A stretch of DNA of 64,000 nucleotides from Triglochin maritima. Taxonomy: Eukaryota; Streptophyta; Magnoliopsida; Alismatales; Juncaginaceae. The notes under the pieces were generated by a model. The model searched no databases. It worked only from the letters and a program-made list of their open reading frames with translations, and was not told the DNA's origin. The DNA lies in contig OY821777.1 in NCBI GenBank assembly GCA_963682175.1, positions 22,216,001 through 22,280,000 on the forward strand, written 5' to 3'. Positions 45,789 through 57,935 of this stretch are shown piece after piece; the stretch's first letter is position 1, and each line of letters opens with the position of its first letter. The position numbers and the translations under genes were made by a program.

Positions 45789-46897
45789 CTCAAGAAAAAC
45801 TCTCGAGTCGATCACTCTCACCACCACGAGGCTAAGCTCGCAAAAAGTGCTCGACTCGACCCTAAAACGCTAACAGAGAGTGTAAAGGGGAGGAGACTAT
45901 AACGTAGAAGAAGGTGAGAAGAAGATGACTCAGAGGAGAAGGGAAGAATCCCTAGAGCTAGCGAGGGTACAGGGTGAAGGTAGAAGCCTAACTAGCAAGC
46001 ATGGCTCAAACAATGTAAGGCAATGGGTCCTTAGGCTAGACGACGCCTAACTTCGAGGTCACTAGCCTCGACACGCCTCACCTCCCTACAACGAGGACCA
46101 CAATGCCCAGCAAGTGATACCAGATCCGGAGATCCAGTACCTCCTACTATCGACAAGGTAGGCAACGCCGATCAGGTCATGGCGGTCTCAACTAGATTAC
46201 TCTCCTAGTGCGTCCGAATTCCTAGGGCCAATATCTACTTGCTTTTAGTTAAGGCTTTACTTGAGTGTGCTTTTTGGGGCTAAGGGAGGGGTGATAAAAA
46301 CCCCCACCTTATCTTTGAAGTCTATAGGTGATGCCCCTTAAAGATGTTTTGAAATCTTAGGCTAGCAAGCAACTCACCAAACAAGCACTCACCTCACTCT
46401 TGTTTCGATGCAAACCTTACTCACTAATGAATGTCCTAATGCATGAATGAGTGATAAGGAATGCGTACCTCACTCCAGCAATCAACGACAAAATGTAAAG
46501 CAAAGAAAAGAAAGATGCATGCAAGGTCTACATATGATTCATGACCTAGATGGCAAGAAGTCTAATCTTTTGCATTGAGTTTTATGGTCCAAGTTGATTA
46601 AAGGGGATTGAAATTAAATCTGGGAGCAAACTAAAGATCACAACATGCAAAATTGGGCTCCCATATAACTAAAGTGAACAACATAACAACTGGAACAAAT
46701 TTGAGAGCAATTGAGGCTCACCAGGCCGCCAATTGGCGGTCCCAGACCGCTGATTGGCGGTCACTTTGGGGTCTTTTGCTCTCCAATTACTCCAGTCGCT
46801 TCCCCTTGATCCTCAGGTTCCCTGCCACTAAGAAAAACTGAAAACAAAAAATTAAAAACCCCTCGAATCGTCCAAACCAACGTCTGGACAGAGCACC
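45789..46897 (-). other. 5' leader of element C
   Basis: Non-coding leader of 1.1 kb. The inverted-repeat doublet is at 46724-46741 and 46745-46762, 136 bp from the primer site. It shows the uninterrupted version of the site hit by the MITE in A. Confidence 0.75.
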
Positions 46898-46915
46898 TCC
46901 CCGGCAACGGCGCCA
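46898..46915 (-). other. Primer-binding site of element C
   Basis: On the minus strand TGGCGCCGTTGCCGGGGA, exactly complementary to the tRNA-Asp(GTC) 3' end, six bases from the 5' LTR. Confidence 0.95.
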
Positions 46916-46921
46916 AAAACT

Positions 46922-48333
46922 TGTTGAACGTTTTAATTTAAACCGCAAGTGCACGGCCGCGATGAAGCGGTGGCAAGTACGGGTCGTTCTCAGGGAGGTG
47001 AGTAGCCTCTTGCTTGTACGAAATCAAGTGGCAAAAATAGGGGGAAGAAAGTTGTTTATGCTAATCTAGACTACGCTACACTAAGAAGTATGAAATGCGA
47101 ACGAAACAAACAAACGATGAAATAAAACTAAACTAAGAACAAAACAAGAATGCTGGAATTTCAGGAATGGAAAACCCCTAAGGGGTGGAGTGAGTGCACA
47201 CAAGCAAAGAGGTGGGTGTAGAATACATTCTTTAAGCACATGAAGGTGGTGTTTATCAAGCATAGGAAGTGTCTAAATGTTATGGCAAAACCTATCAATC
47301 TATTCACCAACTTGGTTGATTAACATTTACATATGCAAGTTGTTTATTTCAGAACCTAAACAAGCATGAGAGGTGTCTAATCATTTTGGCAAAACTCATC
47401 AAGTTATAAATTCTATCCTAAACAAGCAAGCATACATTCATGTTTAATCAACACATTGAAATTAAAGCATTCATCCCATTCTCTAATGCATGTATGTACA
47501 TCTACTCCACCCCCCAAAGGGGATGGAACTACTCACTAAACATTACACTAATTATTAAACTATGGAAAGAAAGCATATTAAAACTAAGCTAGAATTAAAA
47601 GACGATTAAACTAAAACATGCACAACAATAAAAGAAGCATAAAACAAACAATGAAAGAAACATAAAACTTTATTGATAAAATGACTCACATTAAAAGTAG
47701 CATCCTCCTACTTTAGTGTGTGCTTCAAGGCCTCACTTCTAGTAGGAAGAATAGCCACTTAAAATCTGGAGTGATTACAATAGGAGGTGAAGAGTTCTAT
47801 TTATAGCCATGGAAAAAGCTAATCCGGGACAATCCCCCGATGTGGGACTAAACAGATACCACAAATAGCCTAAACATCCTCTAATACATGTGTTGGAGAA
47901 ATTTTAGCGCATTTGGGCCAAAAGTGACCGCCAATTAGCGGTCTTGGACCGCTAATTAGCGGTCTACAGTGTCTGGATCGCTCTGGAATTTCTTGTGGGC
48001 TTTTCTGGAAGGCTTTGTTGGTATTTGATGCATCTATTTTGCATGTTGGAGCTCCGACCCGAATAGAATTGCCAAAATACTCCCCATGATGGTGAGGAGT
48101 ATTCTGTTTTGCTCTTAGGTCCTTCGGTCTTGCATTCAGGTCCTTCTTCCTTGCATCTTGGTCCACAGATCTCACAATTCAGTCCTTTTTCCCAGCTTGT
48201 GGGTCCTTTTATGCTTCATCTCTTCAAACCTATTTATTCCTGAAAACTAAACATAAAACTCGTAACATAGCATTATTTAGGTGAAAGATAATGGATATAA
48301 GATACAAATATGAGCATTAAATGATGTCAATCA
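46922..48333 (-). repeat. 5' LTR of element C
   Basis: 1412 bp, same length as the partner. TATAAATAG on the minus strand at 47797-47805. The inverted-repeat doublet is near 47926-47964. Same LTR termini as the left copy. Confidence 0.95.
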
Positions 48334-48338
48334 GTGGG

Positions 48339-49066
48339 CCACGGAAGGGTGATGAAATCCCCACCGTATCTTTGCCTATGGAGTTGCCCTTAAGATAGTT
48401 TAACTTAGATCTAGCAACGATAGTCAAACAATGGTCTTTAGTGGGGGGCAATTGCAAGGTTGTATGCAAACTAAATTATATGCTTAAATGCAATCGTTAA
48501 AACGCGATACGTACTTTGCCTCCAGCACTCTTCAACAATAAAAATAATTTGCAAGAATTTAGCAAGAATAATGCAAACAAAACATTATATGATGCATGCA
48601 CTAAGTTCTTCTAGTTTTGCCAATTTTTAGGTCAGAGTTGAATTATTGTCAATTATGGAATTTAAGCTTAATACGTGCAATTCTAATAAAAGGAAATTTT
48701 CTGAAACTAGAAATTACGAGGAAAAAGGCAACAAAGGTTACCTACGCAATGCTCAGTCGGGTTCGCCGCCCGCTCTCAAAATTTCAGTAGCTCCACGCGT
48801 CCACCCAGCGATGATGCGCGTCCCAGAAAAGTTTGAAGCCCAGATGCTTCACTTGTGCGGCGATTCCGCCGCAGGTTACTCTTGATGTGCGGCGATTCCG
48901 CCGCCCTTGTTGCTCAGACTGCGCTCAGATTTCTCCGCGCGCTCTGTTGTCTCCTGAAACACAAATCCAAATAGTTAGATCGCGCACAAGATAAACAGAA
49001 TAAAATCGAAATCAACAAAAAAACAAAATCTGCGTCGCCTCCCCGACAACGGCGCCAAAAACTTGG
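48339..49066 (-). other. Leader of element D, part next to the primer site
   Basis: The inverted-repeat doublet TGCGGCG-ATTC-CGCCGC(A/C) is at 48856-48873 and 48888-48905. The primer site (49040-49057) differs from the tRNA-Asp complement by one base. No gene. Confidence 0.75.
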
Positions 49067-50291
49067 TGAGAATTAAATTTATACCGCAAGTGCACGGCGT
49101 CTATGAAGACGTGGCAAGTACGAGTCGAACACAAGGAGGGAGAGATTTGTTATTATTGTGATTTCGATTGGGGGAAAGAAGGAGAGAAGAAATAATTGGG
49201 TTTTGAGATTTTTGGATTTTAATTATCTAAAGCAAGAAACAAGAACAATTAAAACTAAAACAAGAACAAAGATGTGAATTCCGTCGGGTGGAGGTTTAGA
49301 TTTAAGGTTTAGATTAGAGAATTTAGAAACTTATAATAAATCATATTAGTTATAAAGCATTACATGATAAATGATTTAACATAAACTCAAGTAATCAAAA
49401 TATACTAACACGAAATTAAAATAATAACATTCATTCATCTTCTCTTCACCCTAATCCGTCACCTCCACCCTTTGGAAAGAGTTAGAAACTCATAGAGGGA
49501 GGAAGAAGGGGTCCTTGAGACATTACAAAAGAAAACTAAAAGTAAGAAATAAAAGACAGAATTTTATTAATGAAAAGGAAGAATACAAAACTAAGATTAA
49601 GAATAAAAACTACCACCAAAGACTAAGGACCCTTCTAACATCGTTCTCGGGTCTATTTATAGTTGCTACAAGGGATCTAGGTATAATATTGGAAAGTACA
49701 CGTGTCCAGACACGACTGGACGAAATTGGAGCACACGGATCGACTAGGGGGCGGCGGAATCGCCGCATGGTGTGTGTGATCTGCGGCGGAATCGCCGCAC
49801 ATCATGCTCTGATTTGGTCTGGATTTTGGTTGAATGTTTATGGTATGATTTGATCCTCCTTTACGCGTCTGGATTGATTCTTTCCATTCTTTTGAGCTCC
49901 GGATTAATTCCTTCACATATTTGGAGATATACATTGATTTTTCTATATATTTTCTCCAAGAGAATAAAAGCTACTCGTGATTTGCAATTAGGTCCTTGAC
50001 TTTTTGCAGTTAAGTCCCCGGCTACTTTTGTGCTTAAGTCCTTGTTCTTTTTGCAATTAGGACTTGAATGCTTTTATGCTTGGATACATTTCCATTCGTA
50101 ACCCGATAATCTTGAACTTGGCCTTTATGATAGAAATGAGTCTTTTGCACGCGTTTATGCTCGGGATGTGGGTAAATTGCATTCAGGTCCCTGTATTCTG
50201 TAAATAAGACTAAACACATACCTTAGTAGCATTTATTGATGTAAAAGCAATCTAAATGAAAGACTTATGATGCAATGTATGCAATGCATCA
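49067..50291 (-). repeat. 5' LTR of element D
   Basis: TGAGAATTAAATTT..GCAATGCATCA on the plus strand, 1225 bp, with about eleven differences from the left copy. TATAAATAG on the minus strand at 49653-49661. The U3 doublet is at 49750-49767 and 49782-49799. Confidence 0.9.
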
Positions 50292-50684
50292 GGTATAGTC
50301 TTTATACTTGAGTTCATGTAGCTTCATTCCAATTATTGTCTTATATGTTTTAATGATGTAGTCTTATCTTAATTCATGTGGAGGCAAAGTTGGATGTAGT
50401 TTTATGATGTCATGCACTAGATGTTGTGAGGAGCTTAATGAACACACACACACTTCTTTATGTTCACATTATTTCTCTACCCCCTTTGGGGTTTAGTTTT
50501 CTTGCTTTTCTTCCATTTCCTTTTTGCATCTTAGTGTAGTTTAGTGTAACCAACCTTTCTCTCCTTCTTTTTACCTCTCGCCTTCGAACAAACCAATCGT
50601 CGACACACCTCCCAGTGGACGACCCGTATTTGCCACCGCTTCAACGCGGCCGTGCACTTGCGGTTAATATAAAATGATCAATCA
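50292..50684 (+). repeat. Remaining 3' end of element B's 3' LTR
   Basis: 393 bp matching P 4243-4636, ending GATCAATCA before the AGTAC duplication. The first ~1.1 kb of this LTR is absent. The hairpin CCGC-TTCAAC-GCGG is intact. Confidence 0.9.
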
Positions 50685-50689
50685 AGTAC

Positions 50690-51247
50690 CAAGGATTTAT
50701 TGGCTTCCTCCTCTTTACGGTCTTTCACTTGTATCTCATATGTAATGAGATTACCCATAAGCTCCTTGACCAACAACTTTGTGAGATCTTGCGCTTCTTC
50801 GATAGCGGTCGATTTATCTTCTCATTCGTTGGTGAGTTACCGAAGAATCTTTTGAGTACACTTTCCAATTCATATTTATGCATAAGTAAACTAATAATTT
50901 TCTTTCATTCTATTTGAACCCTCATGATGCATTTCTAATGTATGCCATATATCATATGCACTATCACAACCTCTTACCCTATTGTATTCCCTATCATTTA
51001 TCCCACAATAAAAGATATTCATCATGCGGGAGTTCATCTCCTCTTCCTTAATTTTGGGTTTAGTTAGGGACTTAATCTCATCATCATTAGGAGGTGTGTA
51101 TGAGTTTAAAATGAATGTCCAATATTTCAAACCATTTGATTGCAAATATATTCTCATTCTCTTCTTCCAATAATCATAATTTAACAAATTAAACAAATAT
51201 AACCTAGTCGTGGACAATTCCTCACAATGATTAGTAGTATATTCCAT
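50690..51247 (-). pseudogene. N-terminal gag region of element E
   Basis: The open stretch 50891-51247 starts with an ATG 38 bp after the primer site. It encodes the UBN2/DUF4219-type N-terminal gag of Ty1/copia elements (NYDYWKKRMRIYLQSNGLKYW.., SAYDIWHTLEMHHEGSNR). It hits a stop at 50891, after which the region runs to the B insertion site. The C-terminal part is at 30743-31461. Confidence 0.8.
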
Positions 51248-51285
51248 GCAAAATTAGATTATGTAAATGAAATTAGCAACCTAAT

Positions 51286-51297
51286 GCTCTGATACCA
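51286..51297 (-). other. Primer-binding site of element E
   Basis: On the minus strand TGGTATCAGAGC, the standard initiator tRNA-Met primer complement of plant copia elements, two bases from the LTR. Confidence 0.9.
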
Positions 51298-51299
51298 AT

Positions 51300-52833
51300 T
51301 GTTAGAATCGATGACCATCTAATCACTAGATAAATGCAGAATTAGAACACTAATTGAAGGATTAAGACAGAAGACAATGCAAATCAAAAAATCGATGACA
51401 CCGGAGTTTAGAGAGGTTCGACACTGACACCTGGTCCTAGTCATCCTCACAAGCATCACTCGATCGTCTGAGCATCGCTTACGGTTCCACTAATCGATCT
51501 CTGTTCCGAGTCGAGATCAACGTCGTTTAACCCACCGAGCCTCGCAAACAATCCTCGCCTCCCTCGTGTCTCGTCTCACAACCGAGAGGGAACTTCCTCG
51601 AAGCTTTATAACTTGGTGATTTTTTGGTATGAAAATGAAAACACAATCTAACACTCTATGCTTGAGCACACTTGGAGATTGATATGGAATAGATATGCAA
51701 ATGGTGAAGTTTTGTCTTAAGTGTAGAAGAATGAGAGCTTGAAGATAAAGAGGATTTGGTTTGAGTATGGGATCAATAGGGAGTGTTCAAGTGTGCTAAA
51801 ACTAAGATATGAGACGCTATTTATAAGTCTTTAAGTTCTACTAGACGTTTGGTAGTTGGTGAGATATGGACCAATGAGAAGCAATGATTTGCTTTTAGCT
51901 CAAGCAGATTTTAGACGAGGTTCGGTCAACAGTTTAGTGAATGGTAGTCCGAAACATGAAGGATGGACTGGTCATAATAAGGCAATCGGTTGACGGAATA
52001 GGCTTTAGATCACCGTTCACAAACTTCCAGTAACTATTTTCAATTTTTCCCTATTTAATTTTGGTGAACCGAATTACATTTGGTTCACCGTTTCAAGGTG
52101 GACAGTAAAATTGGTTGGGCTCTGATTACTCAAGTTCGGTAGACCATGTATACTTCGGTTGACCGAAGTTAGCGTGGGTTTTCCGCTGAGAATTGTGGCT
52201 CAAAAGTTGGTTGAAGATAACAGTCATATGCCACGTGGAAATAGATGTTGCGCGCCTAAAGCCAAGAATGAATCGGTAGACCGACAATCATTCGGTCGTC
52301 CAAAATAGGACAAGTTAATTGGGCTCTAAGGCATAATTCAAATGCGACCATTTGAGAAAAGTCCAAAAATGGTCTAGGGCTATTCGGTCGACCGAAGGTG
52401 TTTCGGTCGTCCGTCGGGACAATTCCAGAAAGCATCGTATTGTCTATTGATGAGTATGATTCGGTTGTGTGGTAGGTGTTTGGTTGACCGAACTGGAAAG
52501 GTTTTGGTTAACCGTTAAGGCTCTGGTTTACTGAATCTTGACGGGACAAAATCCTAGTTCTCAAATTTACATTAAATCTTATGGACTTGATAAATATAAA
52601 ATTACATGTCTTGGTCCAAAGCTTTGATTACAAGTCATGAGTCTTGATGTCTTTGTCCCAATGTTCACTCTCTTGAATAATCTTGATCAACCTATTAAGA
52701 TGATTGCAAATATATTTGTATGTATGCAATGCATGTGATCGTGTTTGCCTATTTTGATTGACTAGGTTGATTGATTAAGACTAGTTTGATTAATCATCAA
52801 AATCAATGTAGATTAAGGCAAAAAAAGCCCACA
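51300..52833 (-). repeat. 5' LTR of element E, uninterrupted
   Basis: TGTTAGAATCG..AAGCCCACA, 1534 bp. It preserves the empty target sites of A (near 51925) and of the solo LTR (near 52012), which confirms those two insertions. It contains TTCGGTCGACCGAA near 52384. Confidence 0.9.
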
Positions 52834-52838
52834 CTATC

Positions 52839-52990
52839 TTACCATAGTTTTGTAGCTTGTGTGACGAAAAGAATTCCCGTATAATGTTTAATCTTGTCCC
52901 ATTTAATGAATCCTTCCTTTATTTGAGAAATACATACAGTGTTGTCTTCATATAACAGTGTCGGATTGACTTTGGTCATTTTGAAGTCCA
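52839..52990 (-). pseudogene. Copia element F: N-terminal side of RNase H
   Basis: The minus strand encodes a decayed copia RNase H segment (..LLYEDNTVCISQIKEGFIKWDKIKH..). It continues at 6584-6662 on the other side of E. The motif normally reads YEDN.ACI.Q...G.IKGD.TKHI, so it is diverged. Confidence 0.8.
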
Positions 52991-55900
52991 CACTTTTCTT
53001 ATATATGTTGGATCATTGATCTCAACCATACACATTCATGACCAATTTCATATAATGAAATTAACTTTCAGGGATGATAATTAGAAATCTACTTCCCATG
53101 ATTCGTAGTTCACCAACTTGCATAAAGATTGCAACGTCTTCACAATAACACAATTCTTTTTGTTGTTGTTCTGGATCAAATATACAGGAGGCTTTACTGA
53201 AGTAAATCTTTATCTCATGAATATAGTAAATAAATTTGATGGATCCCTAAAGAGGTAACGAAAATATGTTGAACGTCATTTGAATGCTTCCGAAAAAAAT
53301 TATGCCTACATAAACACTCATTGTGAATGTATTATATGCAATATATTTTATGACATTCTAGGAAATGAACTTCAGGTCCTACTCCAACCTCTTTAGTTAG
53401 ACATAGTTGGATCTCTGTTTACATAGTATAGACAATCTATCGTTGTTGTATTTTCCTGGTTAACATTCTTTGTATAATATCTCTTTATTTATTTGAATCA
53501 TTGTACCAATTATCTTCTGGAGAATGTTCAAATAGAAGGTCAAAAAATAGTTTACTTTTCTCCAGTTATTTATTTCAAAAATTATCATTCAAATATTTCA
53601 CGTGTATTTAATCTCTTCAGAAGTTCCTTTCCTATTCTTTGAGATGATATGCACATTCTCTTTGTTTGTTCATATGGTGATCTTTTCATAGATCCCTTCA
53701 TTATAATTTGCCTTGAGCAATTTAGTCATTTTGGGACTCATATAAATATAAATATCAAGTGACATATAAATTTGCAGTCACAACATATATATCATATGTT
53801 ATTCTATATTTACATTTACATGTCATACTGATCAACATAACATAATATTATACATTTTGGGAGAATGAGTAACATCATAATGGATGTTGGGTCCTGCAAA
53901 AAAACTTTCTACAACTACTCATTTTATAATGTACCACCATGTTATTGTAATGTGATTTCTGTTCATATTCTTCAGGAATATAATTTCAGAAATCAGGACT
54001 ACAAGTCCAAACAATATGTTTATTAAGTGGGTGTAGTTCTACATTCTTCACCTTCTTTTATTCATTTCAAATACGAATGCTTCTGGCATTCTTATAGATT
54101 ATGCATCAAGGTTTTCTGTTGAATTAGTATGCTACTAAGAAGGCGAATTAGTCGTCGATGATAACTTTAATTATTTTATGTTTCTCTCTCGTATCAATAC
54201 AGATGATTGCAACTTTATAATAATCAAATCCTCGTAGTTTCTCAAAATACTAGGATTTGACTGTTATGTATTCCCAGAATTGTTACATTAGCCAGCAACT
54301 ACTTTTATTTTACCAGATTTATATTCTTCAGCAATAACATCTTCAAGAGGTGTAATGAGTGACTAACTTTTATTTTTGTTTCAACAAATAATATATGTTC
54401 TAGTCCATGCTTCTGGCGTTGGTTGAGCTCAAACATATTTTATCATTTGGAGATCTCCACTTTATATTATGCGCTTTATTTCAATTAATACAAGACTTGG
54501 TCACTCATTTGTGATCCATAAATACGTATGACAATTACTTGCTAGATATTGCAAGTTAATTATTTTATGAACTTTAGATTCAATCATACTTATATGTATA
54601 TTCTCTTATAAACTTCAGGTTCAATATAGTACATTTTCTTGACATTCCTTAAGCTTATGGCTTTCTCCCTCTAATACCAAAAAATATGTGTATATATATA
54701 ATTGTTGGAACGGACAATAATATACATCGACGTTTAGGGGCTTCAAATATTTTAATATTATTAGGAATATGAATCCTGATGAAACGTCTAATTTAATTTG
54801 AGGCCATTACATTGTGGGGGTGGTAACCAGAAAAAAATATGTAAAAGGAATCGTAGATGGGAAACATTTCATTCAATATCATACAAGTATATGATCTTGT
54901 TCTAATATAAAAAAATCGTAGATATGATCCCAAAATGATCCATACTAAGAGATATTTTATCAACAGATGGACTCTTATTTTATTGTGCAAATTGGCCGAC
55001 AAACATGACCTCATTTTTGTTTAACTAGTAAAGGTTGATTAAGTTATCAAAAATACAGGATCACTTCCAATACCCATAATGAATACAAATGATAACTTCA
55101 TTTAGGCACTTCGAGGTTGGTATATTTAGTTAACTCGTTTGAGAGTCATTTAAATCTCTTATTACTTCATATTTGCACAATTCTTTTTTTCCACAACGTA
55201 TGCTCTTTTCTCTACCAATGCTTTGTAACATGTGTTTCAGGCAGATGATCCAAAATATGAGAGCACATATTGTGATTTTGCAATAACTTATGCTTATGCA
55301 ATCACAAGTAATGCATAACACAAGTCATAATATCCCACAAAAAGATATAGTCCTTGCATACCCACTTAGTTGAAGAATCTTCTCATTCTTTAGTTGATGG
55401 TCATATGAAATTTCAACAACATTTCATTATATCATTGACCCAATCGGTCACACCATATATTATTAGAATCAATATTCATTTGATTCAGTAGTCCAAATCT
55501 TTTGACGAAGCCACTTGCAATGACACATCGTTCAAAAATCACGTGATTTTCTCAATAGCATTTTTCTTGCTTGACATGGTTGTAGTAATATAAAATATTC
55601 TTCTTTACTTCAATTGTAGTCTCAAAACAAGCCATTCTGGCGATTTGAAAGTTAATAAGCTACTTGACAACTAAAAATGCATCATTTGAAACCAAGATAA
55701 TTCCACATGTAAAATTAGATATGACTATTCTGGAGTTTTCTACTAAATTCATACGACCATGTATAATAATGGTTTTGGCTTTTCTCATTATCAAATTAGA
55801 GAAATACATATCTCTTAATGTAGTGTGCATGACAACACTATAGTCTATACATGATGCATAAATCATTTTCTTGATCTTAAATCAAACATGAGACCGGAGA

Positions 55901-57560
55901 ATATCCATACTCTTCATTTCAAACAAAATAAAATATTTGTTGCAGATAAAATTATTTATGTAACTATTACATAATAAACGATAAGGTTCTTCTACTGACA
56001 AAATATAAATAAAATAAGAACCATGCATTAAATCATATCAAAGTCAATTAATTTCAACACAACTTGATATAAGTGTTTTAGATAGAAATTATGCATATCA
56101 ACATATTATCATATGCATGCATATTTTGCCCTTTTAAGATGGTAAATGCAAATACTATCTTTGCTATTGAACATTAAAAGACATATTATAATTATATACA
56201 TAAATAGTAATGACAAACATAAAAATGTTGAATATCGATATGCTAACAACATATGCATGTGTATTATTAATATCTAGAATAATCTCATCGTAAGTGAATA
56301 AAAATCACAAGTATAGAAACATATTGGACTAATGAGAGCACTAACCAATATAAAATATATAATCTCAATAGAAATAACAACTAAATCAAAAGCTTAAAGA
56401 TAATAATTATGAAAATATGATAATCGAATGAACATTAGGAAAATTAAACAAAATATTTGTATCATGGCATATAGTGCCCATTGTCATATTGATATTCCAC
56501 CATAACGTCATGTATATCACTAAATAGAATATATATTACTTATATAAAATATCAAATAAAACACGCATAACTAGAATATATTTGTTTCGTGGAGAGTTAC
56601 TTTGACAACCCATTTTGATTGTCGAATTTATATACCATAAGGACATCAATTATTTGGTCGTTTATCTCATCCACATTGACATCCACAATCATGGTCGCAA
56701 AATGATAATATTAGACTTTTGTAAGACTTTTCACGCACTCATACATTCATTTCATGGAATGGAGCAAATCAATTGGACGGATTCCATCATTTTTCATCGA
56801 TAACTCGATATTCAACTCAACCATACTCGGGCACAAGACTAGATCATGATATTTCCGAAATCAATTTCTTGATTTGACGTTTTTTTCTTCTCATTTGTAT
56901 TTCCAAGAGCATCAAGTTGGATTTCAACATCCAAAACATGACAAGTAAAATTCTTGTCAATTTTATCAAAAGTCATATATTTAACTTTTGTCAACAATCA
57001 AGATGATCAATATCATGTAAAAGATTACACAAATAAAACTGATAAAAAGAAACACTTATAGTTTCTATCAAAACAACATGCATTAGATATAACATATGCA
57101 CAAATAAATTGTGTCATTATCCTTGGAATGTCAAGTCTTCTAGTGATCTTCCAAATACATGACAACCTTTTGCAAAAAAGGTTACAAAAATGCTTATAAA
57201 CATGTATTAATGCATATATATCAAATAACATACCCATTTGCATTTATAATTGTCATGCGCATGATTTAAATTTTACTATCATACTAAAACAAAAGTTAAT
57301 AGTCCATCATCAAAGAATATATATAAAGATGCAAAATATGATATTTCAAATCAAGATTTTGCAACAGTAATTTCTAGACATATATCATCACATTTAAGAA
57401 TATAGTATGAGTATATTCAACAAATAAATAGATAATGATATTATAAATTGTAAAAGAACCTCAAGATGAATACAACCTTATGTTGTAGACTACCTTAATC
57501 AGACAAGGAACAATGCGTGTTTGAGTTGATTATATCGAGCAAAGTTGTGCTGATAACATG
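52991..57560 (-). other. AT-rich decayed sequence, probably the rest of element F
   Basis: No ORF of convincing length or motif. It is about the right length for the remainder of a copia internal region. CTCTAATACCAA near 54671-54682 looks like a mutated copia primer site. GTGCTGATAACATGTTATGAAAAC near 57546-57570 resembles the primer site and LTR edge of another copia group. I could not decide which belongs to F. Confidence 0.35.
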
Positions 57561-57590
57561 TTATGAAAACATAGACTAACAATACAACAA

Positions 57591-57935
57591 CGTAGAGTCT
57601 GTGTCCATTCTGGACTGAATATAGACAAAATGTGAACAATCATGTCCATTCTAGTAATTATGGACTTAGTTGGACATTCATGTTTAGAACAGTGTCCATT
57701 CTAAACTAATTCTACACAAAGATTGTGTCCATTCGGAACAGAATATGGACAGAATGTGAATAGTCATGTCCATTCTGGACTGATTCTGGACGGAGTCCGT
57801 GTCCATTCTGGATTAATATGGATATAATGTGAACAATCATGTACATTCTGGACTGAGTCTGGACTGATTCTGAACGGAGACTAACCATTCTTGACTGAAT
57901 ATGGACGGAATGTGAATAATCATGTCCTTGTTTGG
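57591..57935 (+). repeat. Degenerate tandem repeat with GTCCATTCTGGACTGAATATGGAC-type units
   Basis: About nine partial copies of GTCCATTCTGGACT followed by a variable tail (AATGTGAACAATCATG). Larger units start near 57601, 57727, 57801 and 57886. TCCATTCTGGA-type motifs are themselves partly self-complementary. Confidence 0.75.

Larger units (their letters stand above)
41249..48333 (-). mobile_element. Element C: intact pol-less gypsy retrotransposon, 7085 bp
   Basis: Target duplication GTGGG at 41244-41248 and 48334-48338. The two LTRs are both exactly 1412 bp; by eye I count about eleven differences, i.e. about 99% identity. The primer site matches tRNA-Asp exactly, the polypurine tract is intact, and a single gag-like ORF is open. 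No pol is present. This is the youngest and best-preserved member of the family in the window, and it is inserted in D's leader. Confidence 0.95.
35740..50291 (-). mobile_element. Element D: gag-protease gypsy element lacking pol
   Basis: The two LTRs are of equal length (about 1225 bp) and nearly identical. A tRNA-Asp-type primer site, leader, an intact gag-protease ORF, 3' non-coding region and polypurine tract are present. No RT, RNase H or integrase is found, though about 1.1 kb separates the ORF from the 3' LTR. D's own sequence is about 7.5 kb once C is removed. No target duplication is found: AAAAG on the left, GGTAT on the right. Confidence 0.85.
31462..50684 (+). mobile_element. Element B: pol-less gypsy element, host of D and C
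   Basis: The target duplication AGTAC lies at 31457-31461 and 50685-50689. Left to right: a drastically shortened 5' LTR, an intact tRNA-Asp primer site, leader, gag-like ORF with two stops, 3' non-coding region, then element D, then the last 393 bp of the 3' LTR. It is inserted in E's gag. The first part of its 3' LTR is missing at the junction with D. Confidence 0.9.
6663..52833 (-). mobile_element. Element E: Ty1/copia LTR retrotransposon, host of most of the nest
   Basis: E is bounded by the TSD CTATC (6658-6662 and 52834-52838). Its LTRs are about 1531 bp (left, in three pieces) and 1534 bp (right). Without its insertions E is only about 5.1 kb. Its internal region is about 2.0 kb and holds gag sequence but no protease, integrase or reverse transcriptase. 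E is therefore a pol-less, probably non-autonomous copia element or an internal-deletion derivative. Nested inside are A, a solo LTR and B (with D and C). Confidence 0.85.

Noticed and set aside
54671..54682. CTCTAATACCAA as a copia primer site defining F's 5' end
   Set aside because: It has a mismatch to the usual site and no LTR could be matched to F's left end; kept only as a note.
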